From: an uncultured Opitutaceae bacterium
GTDB lineage: Bacteria; Verrucomicrobiota; Verrucomicrobiia; Opitutales; Opitutaceae
DNA: 64,000 bases
Direction: 5' to 3'
Assembly: GCA_937902925.1 (NCBI GenBank)
Contig: CALFNN010000105.1
Location: forward strand, 239,605 to 303,604
The notes under the pieces were generated by a model, which was given only the letters and a program-made list of their open reading frames with translations, made no database searches and had not been told where the DNA came from. This document shows, one piece after another, positions 33,379 to 42,144 of the stretch. How positions within the stretch are numbered: position 1 is the first letter of the stretch; the number at the start of each line of letters is the position of its first letter. Both the position numbers and the translations under genes were made by a program.

Positions 33379-34671
33379 ATGCACCCCGAGACGACCCCCA
33401 ACCCGGCGGACAAATCGCCGCGCAAACGCGATACGCTTTATGTGCAGGTGCTCGTCGCCATCGTGCTGGGCGCGCTGATGGGCTGGCTGAAACCGGAATG
33501 GGGCGTGGCGGTGCAGCCACTCGGCGACGGGTTCATCAAGCTGATCAAGATGCTGATTGCGCCGATCATCTTCACGACGGTGGTCGCGGGAATCGCGGGA
33601 ATGGGCGACCTGAAACGGATCGGCGGCGTGGGCCTGCGGGCACTGCTCTACTTCGAGGTGGTGACGACCATCGCACTGATCATCGGGCTTACCGTTGTTA
33701 ATGTCATCGGCCCGGGCAACGGGATGCACGTCAACCCGGCGTCGCTCGATACCAAGGCGGTGGAGGTCTACATCACGCAGGGCAGGGCGCAGAGCATGGT
33801 GGCGTTTTTCCTCAACATCATCCCGAAGACTTTCGTCGGCGCGTTCGCCGAGGGCGACATCCTGCAGGTGCTGCTGCTGGCGCTGCTGTTCGGCTTCGCG
33901 CTGGCGCGGGTCGGCGAATACGGCCGGCCGGTGATGAACCTGCTCAACGAGGTCGCGCGGGTGGTTTTTTCCATCGTGTGGATCGTGACGCGGCTGGCGC
34001 CGATCGGCGCGTTTGGCGCGATGGCCTTCACCGTCGGGAAATTTGGCGTGCATTCGCTCGTGTCGCTCGGGCAACTGCTCGCGACGGTTTATCTGACGTG
34101 TTTTGTCTTCATCGTGTTCGTGCTCGGCAGCATCGCGCGTGCAGCGGGGTTCAATTTCTGGCGCGTGTTGCGTTATGTGAAGGAGGAGATCTTCATCGCG
34201 GTCGGCACCTCATCGTCGGAGGCGGCGCTGCCCGGCTTGATGGACAAGATGGAGCGGATCGGCTGCCCGCGGCCGGTCGTCGGGGTCGTGGTGCCGGCCG
34301 GCTACTCGTTCAACCTCGACGGCACCTGCATCTACCTGACCGCCGCGGCGATTTTCCTGGCGCAGGCGACGGACACGCCGATGACACTCGGCGAGCAAAT
34401 TGGATTGCTGGTGGTGATGCTGCTCACCTCGAAAGGGGCGGCGGGGATCACGGGGAGCGGCTTCATCGTGCTCGCCGCGACGCTGTCAACGACAAGCAAG
34501 ATCCCGCCGGCGGCGCTGGCGATCGTGTTTGGCATCGACCGGTTCATGTCGGAAATCCGGACGCTGACGAATTTCATCGGCAACACGGTGGCGACGCTGG
34601 TGGTGACCAAGTGGGACGGCTCGCTCGACCGCGAGAAGGCGAAGGAGATTCTGGCGGGGAAGCAGAATTAG
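33379..34671 (+). CDS. C4-dicarboxylate:cation symporter (DctA-like, DAACS family)
   Basis: A 430-aa inner-membrane transporter of the glutamate/dicarboxylate symporter fold, which uses Na+ or H+ to import aspartate, succinate, fumarate or malate. Motifs: LGDGFIKLIKMLIAPIIFTT, FLNIIPKTFVGAFAEG, the hairpin VGTSSSEAALPGLMDKM, PAGYSFNLDGTCIYLT (DGT cation site), SKGAAGITGSGFIVLAATL and FIGNTVATLVVTKW. The length agrees with E. coli DctA (428). Start is ATG 33379; an earlier in-frame GTG at 33355 adds eight residues of no family similarity. Succinate versus glutamate preference cannot be told reliably, although PAGYSFNLDGT is typical of DctA. Confidence 0.92.
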   Translation: MHPETTPNPADKSPRKRDTLYVQVLVAIVLGALMGWLKPEWGVAVQPLGDGFIKLIKMLIAPIIFTTVVAGIAGMGDLKRIGGVGLRALLYFEVVTTIALIIGLTVVNVIGPGNGMHVNPASLDTKAVEVYITQGRAQSMVAFFLNIIPKTFVGAFAEGDILQVLLLALLFGFALARVGEYGRPVMNLLNEVARVVFSIVWIVTRLAPIGAFGAMAFTVGKFGVHSLVSLGQLLATVYLTCFVFIVFVLGSIARAAGFNFWRVLRYVKEEIFIAVGTSSSEAALPGLMDKMERIGCPRPVVGVVVPAGYSFNLDGTCIYLTAAAIFLAQATDTPMTLGEQIGLLVVMLLTSKGAAGITGSGFIVLAATLSTTSKIPPAALAIVFGIDRFMSEIRTLTNFIGNTVATLVVTKWDGSLDREKAKEILAGKQN

Positions 34672-34773
34672 AGTTCATTGGACACATTCCTTGCGCACCG
34701 ACGAGGTCGACGGAAGTCGGAAAGGCGAGAGAAGGCTGGATTGTTGTTTAGCGATTCCACCTGCGAATTGCCT

Positions 34774-35055
34774 CTACCATTTTTCGCTCCCAACCTTCCA
34801 GTCGAATCGCCCCGACAAGTTTTCACTCGTGAGATACGGAGTGGCCAAAGTTGCCAGCTCTACTTTGTCGATTGTTTTCCGGCCAGGCTCCGTCTCGCCG
34901 AACGAACTTCCTTCGGCAGAAGCAAAGAACCTTTCAAACTGCTCTGGCGCGCGACGCTTCTTGTCGGGGAAGACTTTGGTCAATGCATCGGCTGGTAGGT
35001 AGTTCTCGATCTCCTTCGCTGCGGTTAATGACGTTGATCGGGCGAATCTCTTCAA
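34774..35055 (-). pseudogene. Possible remnant of an OLD/TOPRIM-type ATPase-nuclease
   Basis: An open frame of 93 codons in a 530-base stretch (34672-35203) whose base composition is clearly more AT-rich than its neighbours. The product contains KEIENYLPADALTKVF and, near the end, KVELATLATPYLTSENLSGR, a pattern I associate with the C-terminal ends of OLD-family/TOPRIM ATP-dependent endonucleases. Nothing of the ATPase half or the TOPRIM core is present nearby, so if real this is a decayed fragment of a transferred gene. No other feature is seen in the rest of the stretch. The family guess is weak. Confidence 0.3.
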
Positions 35056-35203
35056 ACCCGGCCCAGGAGTTTTTGAAGCAGGGATGTTTTCTAAATTTGC
35101 TCGAGGTAGCGTTCATGAGGGCGCATGACTATGAAAGATCCCTGGCCACTTGAAACAGTGGAAGGGGCGGTTCGGCAATGACGACCAATATCTGAATCGG
35201 CGA

Positions 35204-37207
35204 TCAGGCCGCGGCCAGCAACGGAGGCATCGGACAGTCGAGGGCGGCGGCGACGGCGCGGAGGAGTTCGGCTTCGGCGACGAGGATCTGGCCGTCGGCG
35301 CCGACGACGTGCGCGGCGGCGACCAGGGTGCGCTGCTTGATCGGGCCGCTGGCGACGGCGAGTTTGTCGAGCGCGGCGTCGAGCGCGGTGAGGTCGCAGG
35401 CGGAGGGTTCGAGGAAGGCGAGGCGGCTCTCGACGAGCTTGAGTTGCGCGGCGCCGGCGGCGAAAGCGGCGGCGGCGTCCATGTCGGCGTTGCTCGAGGC
35501 ATGGGCAAGGGCGGAGAGGACGATGGCGATTTCGTCGGTGACGGCGTTGAAAGAATAGATCTGGACGACCGCGGCGTTGGGTTCGCGGCCGAGGGCGAGC
35601 GTGCGGATGAGGAGTTTTTGCAGCGCGAACTCGAAGGTCGAAACGTGATCGTCGGCGTGGACGAGTTCGTCGAGCGTATCGAGGAACGGCGAAAGCGCGG
35701 AGGGTTGCAGCGTGCGCAGCGCGGGGAGCGCGAGCTGGAGCAACGGAAGGCGGTGCTCGGGTTTGAGCGCGCGGAACGCCGGATCGAGGTCGTCGAGGAG
35801 ATGGAGGGCCTCGCCGCCGGCGCGGCTCGCGACGAGTGCGCGTTGTTTCGCCCGGACGGCCGGATCGGTGTCGTCGAGGAGTAGCCCGTAGAGCAGGACG
35901 GCGGCGCCGACGGGGGTGCGCGCCGCCGTGCGGAGACCGTCGGGGGTGGAATCGAGGAGAGCCTGGGCGTTGGCGATTTGTTCCGCGCTGAGCGTGCCGA
36001 TCGAGGCGACGGCCTGAATGGGATGCAACGCGGGCGGAATATGACTCGTGGTGGCGGCCCGCGGGGGTTCGTGGAATTTTGGCTGCGCCGGGGCGAGGCC
36101 GGCGGCGACGAAGGACTCGTGGGTGACATCGACCATCTCGGGCGGGTCGAACATCCTGCCGTCGAACTGCGGGTCGATGGCACGGATGCGCTCGGCGAGC
36201 GGCGGATGCGTGGCCCAGGCGCCGCCGAACATGGAGGTGAAACCCTGCGCGAAAAAGAAGTGACCGAGCGCGGCGCTTTTCGTCGACTCGAGCGACGAGC
36301 CGAGGGCATAGCCGCCGATTTTTTTCAACGCGCCGGTGAGGCCCGCGGGATTGCGCGTGAACTGCACGCTGGAGGCGTCGGCGAGGAATTCGCGCTGGCG
36401 TGAGACGGCCGCCTGGATGAGCCGGCCGAAAAAGTAGCCGACGTAACCGATGACGAGGAGCGCGATGCCGGCAAGGGCGATGGCGGCGACGGCGCCACCG
36501 CCGTTCTTGCCGCGCGAGCTGAAACGGGCGCCGCGCAGCGACCAGAGGACGCCGCGGCCGGCGATGCCGAGGACGAGAATCCCGAAAACGATCGCGGTGA
36601 GCCGCATGTTGAGCCGCATGTCGCCATTGAGGATGTGGCTGAACTCGTGGCCGACGACGCCCTGGAGTTCGTCGCGGGTGAGTTTTTGCATCGTGCCATG
36701 GGTGACGGCGACGACGGCGTCGCTCGTCGTCAGACCGGCGGCGAAGGCGTTGATGGCGGGCTCGTCGGGGAGAACATAGACGGCGGGGACGGGGACGCCG
36801 GAGGCGATGGCCATCTCCTCGACGACGTTGAGCAGACGGCGCTCGGCGAGATCGGTGGTGTGCGGATCGACGCGGCGGCCGCCGACGCTCTCGGCGACCG
36901 CGGCACCGCCGCCGGCCAGTTCGTTCCATTTGTAGAGCGAAGCGAGGCCGATGATGGCGAGCGTGCCGAGGGTCACGACGGCGAGCACGCCGGGCTGCCA
37001 GAGCGAGGGCGGCGGCCCGGACTCGCGATCGTAAACCTGATAGCGGCGGTAGCCGGCGCGACGGGGATGGTAGTTGTCGGTCGCGCGCAGACCGACGATG
37101 GTGCCGAAGTAGCCCGCGGCGACCGTGCCGAGCACGGCGACGGCGAAGAGCGCCACGAGGCGCGACGTGCGTTTTTTCGCGCGGGCTTGGGCCTCGAAGA
37201 AGTCCAT
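35204..37207 (-). CDS. M48-family membrane metallopeptidase with C-terminal extension
   Basis: A 667-aa zinc protease related to HtpX. Membrane helices occur near residues 15-40 and 72-92, then the peptidase domain with H187-E-F-S-H191, the third ligand Glu273 in SRQREFLADASSV, and two more helices between (about 202-222 and 240-260). THPPLAERIRAI is also typical. The C-terminal 300 residues are an alpha-helical, Leu/Ala-rich extension not found in HtpX, of unknown role. Starts ATG 37207. It follows lemA and a small coiled-coil gene in one probable operon; LemA and M48 proteases are commonly linked, and may act together in membrane protein quality control. Confidence 0.9.
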   Translation of the reverse strand: MDFFEAQARAKKRTSRLVALFAVAVLGTVAAGYFGTIVGLRATDNYHPRRAGYRRYQVYDRESGPPPSLWQPGVLAVVTLGTLAIIGLASLYKWNELAGGGAAVAESVGGRRVDPHTTDLAERRLLNVVEEMAIASGVPVPAVYVLPDEPAINAFAAGLTTSDAVVAVTHGTMQKLTRDELQGVVGHEFSHILNGDMRLNMRLTAIVFGILVLGIAGRGVLWSLRGARFSSRGKNGGGAVAAIALAGIALLVIGYVGYFFGRLIQAAVSRQREFLADASSVQFTRNPAGLTGALKKIGGYALGSSLESTKSAALGHFFFAQGFTSMFGGAWATHPPLAERIRAIDPQFDGRMFDPPEMVDVTHESFVAAGLAPAQPKFHEPPRAATTSHIPPALHPIQAVASIGTLSAEQIANAQALLDSTPDGLRTAARTPVGAAVLLYGLLLDDTDPAVRAKQRALVASRAGGEALHLLDDLDPAFRALKPEHRLPLLQLALPALRTLQPSALSPFLDTLDELVHADDHVSTFEFALQKLLIRTLALGREPNAAVVQIYSFNAVTDEIAIVLSALAHASSNADMDAAAAFAAGAAQLKLVESRLAFLEPSACDLTALDAALDKLAVASGPIKQRTLVAAAHVVGADGQILVAEAELLRAVAAALDCPMPPLLAAA

Positions 37208-37223
37208 GGGCCAGGCCCGGCGG

Positions 37224-37526
37224 CTAGAGCTTGCCGGTGAACTTGCCGTCGGCGGCGCCATCGGAGCGATCGATGGCATCGACGATTGCCCGCAACTCCG
37301 CATCCGTTACGATATTCTTGGCCGCGAGGAGGCGAACGACCGCAGCGAGGTAAAGTTTCAGCTCCTGGTTCTCCGCGGTGAGCTGCTGGATGCGCCGGGA
37401 GAGGTCCTGGTCGCTGCGACCGATCTGATCGAGCTGGGCGTCGATTTGCGACAGTGCAGCCTGCGTGTCGTTGATGTCGAGTTGCTGGCCCAGATTGCCC
37501 AGCAGAAGCATGCGGCCCCAGCCCAT
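37224..37526 (-). CDS. Small coiled-coil protein between lemA and M48 protease genes
   Basis: A 100-aa protein with a predicted coiled coil in the middle (TQAALSQIDAQLDQIGRSDQ, then QQLTAENQELKLYLAAVVRL) and a C-terminal helix (TDAELRAIVDAIDRSDG). No signal peptide or membrane helix. Lies 23 bases after lemA and 16 before the protease gene, so all three are probably cotranscribed. I do not recognise a family; it could be a scaffold or adaptor of the LemA/M48 pair. Confidence 0.7.
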   Translation of the reverse strand: MGWGRMLLLGNLGQQLDINDTQAALSQIDAQLDQIGRSDQDLSRRIQQLTAENQELKLYLAAVVRLLAAKNIVTDAELRAIVDAIDRSDGAADGKFTGKL

Positions 37527-37549
37527 GGCGGTAGTGTGGGGTTGAAGGA

Positions 37550-38152
37550 TCAGGCGAACGAGACCTTCGGCGCGTTGCGCTCGGTGGGGTCTTCGATCTT
37601 GAAAAGCTCGGCGGGGAGGAAACCGAACATGCCGGCGAAAATCACGTTGGGGAACGTCTCACGCGTCGTGTTGTAGCTCATGACGCTGTCGTTGTAGGCC
37701 TGACGGGCGAAGGCGATCTTGTTCTCGGTCGAGGTCAGCTCCTCGGTGAGCTGCAGCATGTTTTGGTTGGCCTTGAGGTCGGGATACTGCTCGGAGACGA
37801 CCATGAGGCGGCTGAGGGCGCCGGTGAGGCCGCTCTCGGCGGACACGAGGTTCTTCATGGCGTTCGCATCGGCGGGATTCGCGGCGGCGGATTGCGAGGC
37901 GGCGAGCGCGATGTTGCGGGCCTTGATGACATCCTCGAGCGTGGTGTGCTCGTGCTTCATGTAGCCCTTCGCGACCTCGACGAGATTAGGAATGAGGTCG
38001 TAGCGGCGCTTCAGTTGGACGTCGATCTGGGCGAAGGCGTTTTTGAAGCGGTTGCGGAGGGCGACGAGGGTATTGTAGATGCCCGCGATCCACGCGCCGA
38101 GGATGACGACGATGACGAGGACCACGAGCAGGACGATGAGGAGGGCTTTCAT
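37550..38152 (-). CDS. lemA: LemA family protein
   Basis: A 200-aa inner-membrane protein with one N-terminal helix (ALLIVLLVVLVIVVILGAWI) and a helical bundle outside the membrane. Characteristic stretches are YNTLVALRNRFKNAFAQIDV, QLKRRYDLIPNLVEVAKGYM, RLMVVSEQYPDLKANQNM, LTEELTSTENKIAFARQAYN and NTTRETFPNVIFAGMFGF. The role of LemA is not settled; it is often next to TPM-domain or M48 protease genes, as here. It is the first gene of the three-gene unit and is divergent from the TPR operon (127-base gap). Confidence 0.95.
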   Translation of the reverse strand: MKALLIVLLVVLVIVVILGAWIAGIYNTLVALRNRFKNAFAQIDVQLKRRYDLIPNLVEVAKGYMKHEHTTLEDVIKARNIALAASQSAAANPADANAMKNLVSAESGLTGALSRLMVVSEQYPDLKANQNMLQLTEELTSTENKIAFARQAYNDSVMSYNTTRETFPNVIFAGMFGFLPAELFKIEDPTERNAPKVSFA

Positions 38153-38279
38153 GGCGGGAGGAGGGGTTGGGAAAAACCGACGGCCGCGAGTGTGCCGATG
38201 GAACAGCGGCGCGCCAGACGGAACTACTTACAACGCGGTTGATTGTTTCCAGCGTGCAAACCAAGCTCGCCGCGCCGTC

Positions 38280-40973
38280 ATGCGTTTTCGAAAACCCTTC
38301 GTCCTGCTCGCGCCGCTGTGCTTCGCGGCGCTTGCGCCGGTGCAGGCGCAGACGCCGCTGAACCCGGCGGTGCCGTTCGTGCGAACGACGGGCGCGGCGC
38401 TGTCAGCGGGTGCGGCGGCGGAATTGCTCGCGGCGGCGCAGCGCGCGCAGGCGCTCGGATTTTCGTCGGTGGCGGCGGAGAATTACCGGACGCTGCTAGC
38501 GCAGCCGGGGGCCGATCGTGCGAATCTCACGCTGGCGCTGGCGACGGTGCTGCTCGACGCGGGGCTGGCCGCGGAGGCGGAAAAGGCGCTGGCGGAGCCG
38601 GCGGCGCCGCGCGGTGCCGCGTGGCACCTGCGTGCCGGGCTGACGGCGCTGCAGTTGAAAAAGCGCGACGCCGCGCAGGCGGAATGGGACGGGATCAAGG
38701 AAAGCGAAGTCACGCCGGCGGACCATCCGTGGTATTGGTTTTTCACCGGCGCGCTTTACGACACGGCGGCGGTTCGCGACACGACGAGGGCGAATGATTT
38801 CTACCATCGCGCGGAAGCCGGGGCGGCGACCGACCTCGCCCGCGCCCGTTTCCTGCTCGCGGAGGAGCAAGTTCGCCTGGAGCTGAAGCCGCCGAGCAAG
38901 GCGGACATCGAGAACGTGTTTAACAACTACCAGGCGCGCCAAAGTTCGGACTTGGGCTATTCGTTCGCGCGGTCTTACGCCGTGATGCTCGACATGGACG
39001 GGCGGAGGAGCGAGGCCGTGACTTTTTTGCGGGAGGTTTTGCTGACGCTGCCGCCGTCCGAGCGGGAGCGGCAGGATGATTTTCGATTCCTGCTCGGGCT
39101 CATCGACAACCGGGGGCATGGGGCCGCGGGGCGCTCGGCGTTGATTCAGCTGCTGGAGAACGGAAGTGACGCCGACAAGCAGCTGGAGGCGCTGCAACTG
39201 CTCTCGGGGGCGTCGCTCAGCGGGGTGGAGCGCGACGGGTTTCGCAACGAACTCGAAAGGCTGATCCGGGTGACGCCGCCCCACCGGGTGCTGGACAGCC
39301 TGCTATTGTTCCGCGCGCAACTGGCGCTGGCGGATAAGAACACGGTGTTGGCGTGGGACACGTCCGAGCGGCTGTTGCGGGAGTATCCGGGTTCACGGTT
39401 GCGGCCCTATGCGTTGGCGGTGCAGACCGCCTCGGCGTGGGATCGCCAGAGCTACCGCACGGCCGCGGCCAGCGCGCGCCGGGCGCGAGACGACCTGGGC
39501 ACGAGCACGATTGGCACAGCCGCCGAGCGGGCTGAGGCGCGGGGACGACTCGGGGTGCTCGAGGCGGAGGCATGGTTCCGGGCTGGAGAAACGGGCGACA
39601 CGAACGACTATCGTCAGGCCGCCGACGCCTACAAAGCGGTGCTCGACGAGCGGCCGGTGGGAATCCCCGTCGGGGACCTGATGCTCCAGCGCGTGCTGGC
39701 GGAAATCCGGGCGGGTTCCAACGAAGGGGCGGAGCGCCTGTTGGATGAGCTGGCCCGGGATCCCGCTTTCGACCTGACCAAGGAAACCCGGTGGCAAGCG
39801 GAGTGGACGCTGGCGCGCGAACTCCAGATCGAGGGCAAGACGGCCGAGGCTTATGCGCGCGTGAATGCAGTGCTCGCCAACACCGCGACCGGCGGGCCCG
39901 CGCTGCCCGCGGAACTGACCGTGCAGATGAAATGGTTGCAAGCCCGGCTGTCGTTCGACACAGGCCGGCCGGACCAGACGTTGAGTCTGCTCGATAAACT
40001 GACCACGGCGGCCGGCGAACTGGCCCAGCCGTTGAAGGATGAAATTCTCAGCACCAGCGCGTTGCTGAAGGCGGAGGCGAACTTCCAGCTCGGCGGGGAC
40101 GCCAGGGATCCAAAGGTCGCGCACGACCGCGAAACCGCGGCGTTCGAGGCGCTCGCGAAACTGCGGAAGGATTATGCAGGGTCGGACGCGGCGATTTCAT
40201 CCTATTTCGTCGAAGCGCACCACTACGCGAAATTGAATCGGATCGACGAGGCCCGGAAGGCGCTGAAGAGCCTGGCGGACGATTTTCCCCGGAGCGGCTA
40301 CGCGCCGCAGGCGCTGTATCAGGCGGCGTTGCTGGCCGAGCGGCTGGGCCAGAAGTCGGGCTACGAGGAGGCGAATGGCTTGCTGGTCGACCTGGTGAAA
40401 AAATATCCCGAGAGCGACCTCGTGTTCTACGCCCAGTTGCGCGAGGGCGGATTGCTGCAAAAATTGCTGCAGCAGCCGCTGGCGCAAAACGTCTACCAGG
40501 AGCTGGTGAACAAATTTCCGCGGCACGGCGACGTGACGCTGGCGCAACTGGCGCTCGCGGAGTGCATCAACGCGCAGTCGTCGGACAATCCCGCGTTTCT
40601 CGACATCGCGAAGACGAAATTCGAGGAATTGCGCGATCGCGTCGACGCGCCGGTCGATGTGCGCGTGGAGGCCGGCTACAACCTCGGGGAAATCCTGGTG
40701 AGGCAGGGGCAGGAATCCGCGGCCGTCGGGAAGTGGTGGAATCTCGTGGTGATGCCGTTTCTCGAAAACGAATCATCGGCCGCGAAGCTGGGCCCGACCG
40801 GCCGCTACTGGATGGCGCGAACATTGATGCGGACCGGGGAAGTCGACCAGAAGCTGGAGAAGCTCGAGGAAGCGAAAAAGGCCTGGACCTACATCCTGCA
40901 GAAGCAACTGCCGGGCGAGACCCTCGCGAAATCGAATCTGGTCTCGGTCGGGGTGCTGGATCCGAAGCCATGA
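38280..40973 (+). CDS. Exported tetratricopeptide-repeat protein
   Basis: An 897-aa periplasmic protein: signal peptide (FVLLAPLCFAALAPVQAQ), then almost entirely alpha-helical repeats of TPR/Sel1 type with frequent Ala, such as AEAGAATDLARARFLLAEEQ, DSLLLFRAQLALADKNTVLA, PQALYQAALLAERLGQKSGY and NVYQELVNKFPRHGDVTLAQ. No enzyme motif. It heads a same-strand set with exbB-, exbD- and tonB-like genes (58 bases to exbB), so it is probably the periplasmic scaffold of an envelope machine driven by the proton gradient. Start ATG 38280 fits the signal peptide; longer in-frame starts run into the divergent lemA promoter. Confidence 0.85.
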   Translation: MRFRKPFVLLAPLCFAALAPVQAQTPLNPAVPFVRTTGAALSAGAAAELLAAAQRAQALGFSSVAAENYRTLLAQPGADRANLTLALATVLLDAGLAAEAEKALAEPAAPRGAAWHLRAGLTALQLKKRDAAQAEWDGIKESEVTPADHPWYWFFTGALYDTAAVRDTTRANDFYHRAEAGAATDLARARFLLAEEQVRLELKPPSKADIENVFNNYQARQSSDLGYSFARSYAVMLDMDGRRSEAVTFLREVLLTLPPSERERQDDFRFLLGLIDNRGHGAAGRSALIQLLENGSDADKQLEALQLLSGASLSGVERDGFRNELERLIRVTPPHRVLDSLLLFRAQLALADKNTVLAWDTSERLLREYPGSRLRPYALAVQTASAWDRQSYRTAAASARRARDDLGTSTIGTAAERAEARGRLGVLEAEAWFRAGETGDTNDYRQAADAYKAVLDERPVGIPVGDLMLQRVLAEIRAGSNEGAERLLDELARDPAFDLTKETRWQAEWTLARELQIEGKTAEAYARVNAVLANTATGGPALPAELTVQMKWLQARLSFDTGRPDQTLSLLDKLTTAAGELAQPLKDEILSTSALLKAEANFQLGGDARDPKVAHDRETAAFEALAKLRKDYAGSDAAISSYFVEAHHYAKLNRIDEARKALKSLADDFPRSGYAPQALYQAALLAERLGQKSGYEEANGLLVDLVKKYPESDLVFYAQLREGGLLQKLLQQPLAQNVYQELVNKFPRHGDVTLAQLALAECINAQSSDNPAFLDIAKTKFEELRDRVDAPVDVRVEAGYNLGEILVRQGQESAAVGKWWNLVVMPFLENESSAAKLGPTGRYWMARTLMRTGEVDQKLEKLEEAKKAWTYILQKQLPGETLAKSNLVSVGVLDPKP

Positions 40974-41031
40974 GCGTCGCGCCCTTTCAAGTTTACGCGC
41001 CGCGGTGAACCCTCTCTAACTTTGGCGCACG

Positions 41032-41697
41032 ATGTCCGCTTTCAACCTCAGTCTGTTCGCAAAGGGTGGCCCGATGATGTTCGTGTTGCTGGCGCTCGGC
41101 GCGCTCGGGGCGATGCTGTTTGTCGAGCGGACGCTTTACCTGCATCGGGGCCAGATCCGGGCGAAGGCGTTTGTCGACGGCTTGAAGAACATCCTCGCGA
41201 AGCGCCGGCTGGTGGAGGCGCTGACCGTGTGCGAGGAAACCCCGGGGCCGGTGGCGGCGGTCGCGAAAGCGGCGTTGCTCCATGCGAGCGACCCGGCGGA
41301 TGCGATGCGTTTTCATGTGCAGGAGGCGGCGATCGTCGAACTGCCGGCCTTGGAGCGCCGGCTGGGATCGATCGCGGCGATCGCGCAGGTGGCGCCGCTG
41401 GTCGGGCTGCTGGGAACCCTGCTGGGAATGATCACAACGTTCACGGCGTTCGAAAAGGGCGGCAACTATGCGATGGCCGGCGCGCTTTCCGCGGGGATGT
41501 GGCAGGCGTTGTTGAGCACGGCGGCGAGCCTGATGCTGGCGATTCCGGCCCACCTGGCGCATCACTTTCTGAGCGGACGCGTCCGCGCAATCGTGCGCGA
41601 CATGGAGTGGTCGGCGAACGAGGTCATGAAATATCTGCTCACCGATTATCGCAACGCGGGGCCGGCAGAGACCGGAGCCGGAGGGGAGAAGACGTGA
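41032..41697 (+). CDS. MotA/TolQ/ExbB proton channel family protein
   Basis: Inner-membrane proton channel subunit of 221 aa with three membrane helices: one near residues 12-30 (MFVLLALGALGAMLFVERTL), and two after the cytoplasmic loop, with the TolQ/ExbB motifs APLVGLLGTLLGMITTFTAF and GMWQALLSTAASLMLAIPAH. With an ExbD/TolR partner it couples proton flow to a periplasmic process. The next gene starts inside its stop codon (GTGA), so the pair is coupled. Whether it belongs to a Ton-, Tol- or a new system cannot be told; the TPR partner suggests the last. Confidence 0.93.
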   Translation: MSAFNLSLFAKGGPMMFVLLALGALGAMLFVERTLYLHRGQIRAKAFVDGLKNILAKRRLVEALTVCEETPGPVAAVAKAALLHASDPADAMRFHVQEAAIVELPALERRLGSIAAIAQVAPLVGLLGTLLGMITTFTAFEKGGNYAMAGALSAGMWQALLSTAASLMLAIPAHLAHHFLSGRVRAIVRDMEWSANEVMKYLLTDYRNAGPAETGAGGEKT

Positions 41698-42140
41698 CGA
41701 CCCGGCCGCTCGAGCTGGCGTCGCGGTTGCGGCCGGAGCCGTGGAATTTTGGCGCGCTGTTTTTCGTCAATGCCGGGCTGCTCGTGCTCTTTTTTTTCCT
41801 GTTTGGCTCGAGTTTCGTGCTGGCGCCGGGAATTGGGGTGGATTTCACGCTGCCGAGGATCGCGGGCGCGACGGCGGCGGGAGCGCAGGCGACCCATCAG
41901 ATCACGGTCAAGCGCTCGGGCTTGATAATCATCGAGGACGGCCCAGCTGATCTGGTCCGGCTGCGCAAATGGCTGATCGAGCAGAAAGGGACGACCGGCC
42001 ATCCGTCGTTGCTGGTCAAGGCGGACGTTGGCGTCGAAACCGGGGAACTGGCGGAGATCTGGAGCGCGGCCCGCCAGGCGGGATTCGAGGTGCTGTGGGC
42101 GGCGGAAGAGCCGGCGGCGACCTCAAACGGAGGAGGGTAG
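41694..42140 (+). CDS. ExbD/TolR-like protein with Asn in place of the transmembrane Asp
   Basis: A 148-aa protein with one membrane helix (residues about 20-42: GALFFVNAGLLVLFFFLFGS), then a short periplasmic domain (GIGVDFTLPRIAG, ITVKRSGLIIIEDG, LLVKADVGVETGELAEIW) that matches ExbD/TolR. The helix normally contains an Asp essential for the proton path (as in IDVVFLLLIFF), but here the aligned residue is Asn (codon AAT). GTG start at 41694 overlaps the exbB stop. It may have lost proton coupling, or another residue may take over. Confidence 0.82.
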   Translation: MTTRPLELASRLRPEPWNFGALFFVNAGLLVLFFFLFGSSFVLAPGIGVDFTLPRIAGATAAGAQATHQITVKRSGLIIIEDGPADLVRLRKWLIEQKGTTGHPSLLVKADVGVETGELAEIWSAARQAGFEVLWAAEEPAATSNGGG

Positions 42141-42144
42141 CAGG

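Noticed and set aside
34691..35153. Several short plus-strand frames in the AT-richer stretch
   Set aside because: None has a recognisable pattern or good start signal; only the minus-strand 93-codon frame gave a weak family impression.
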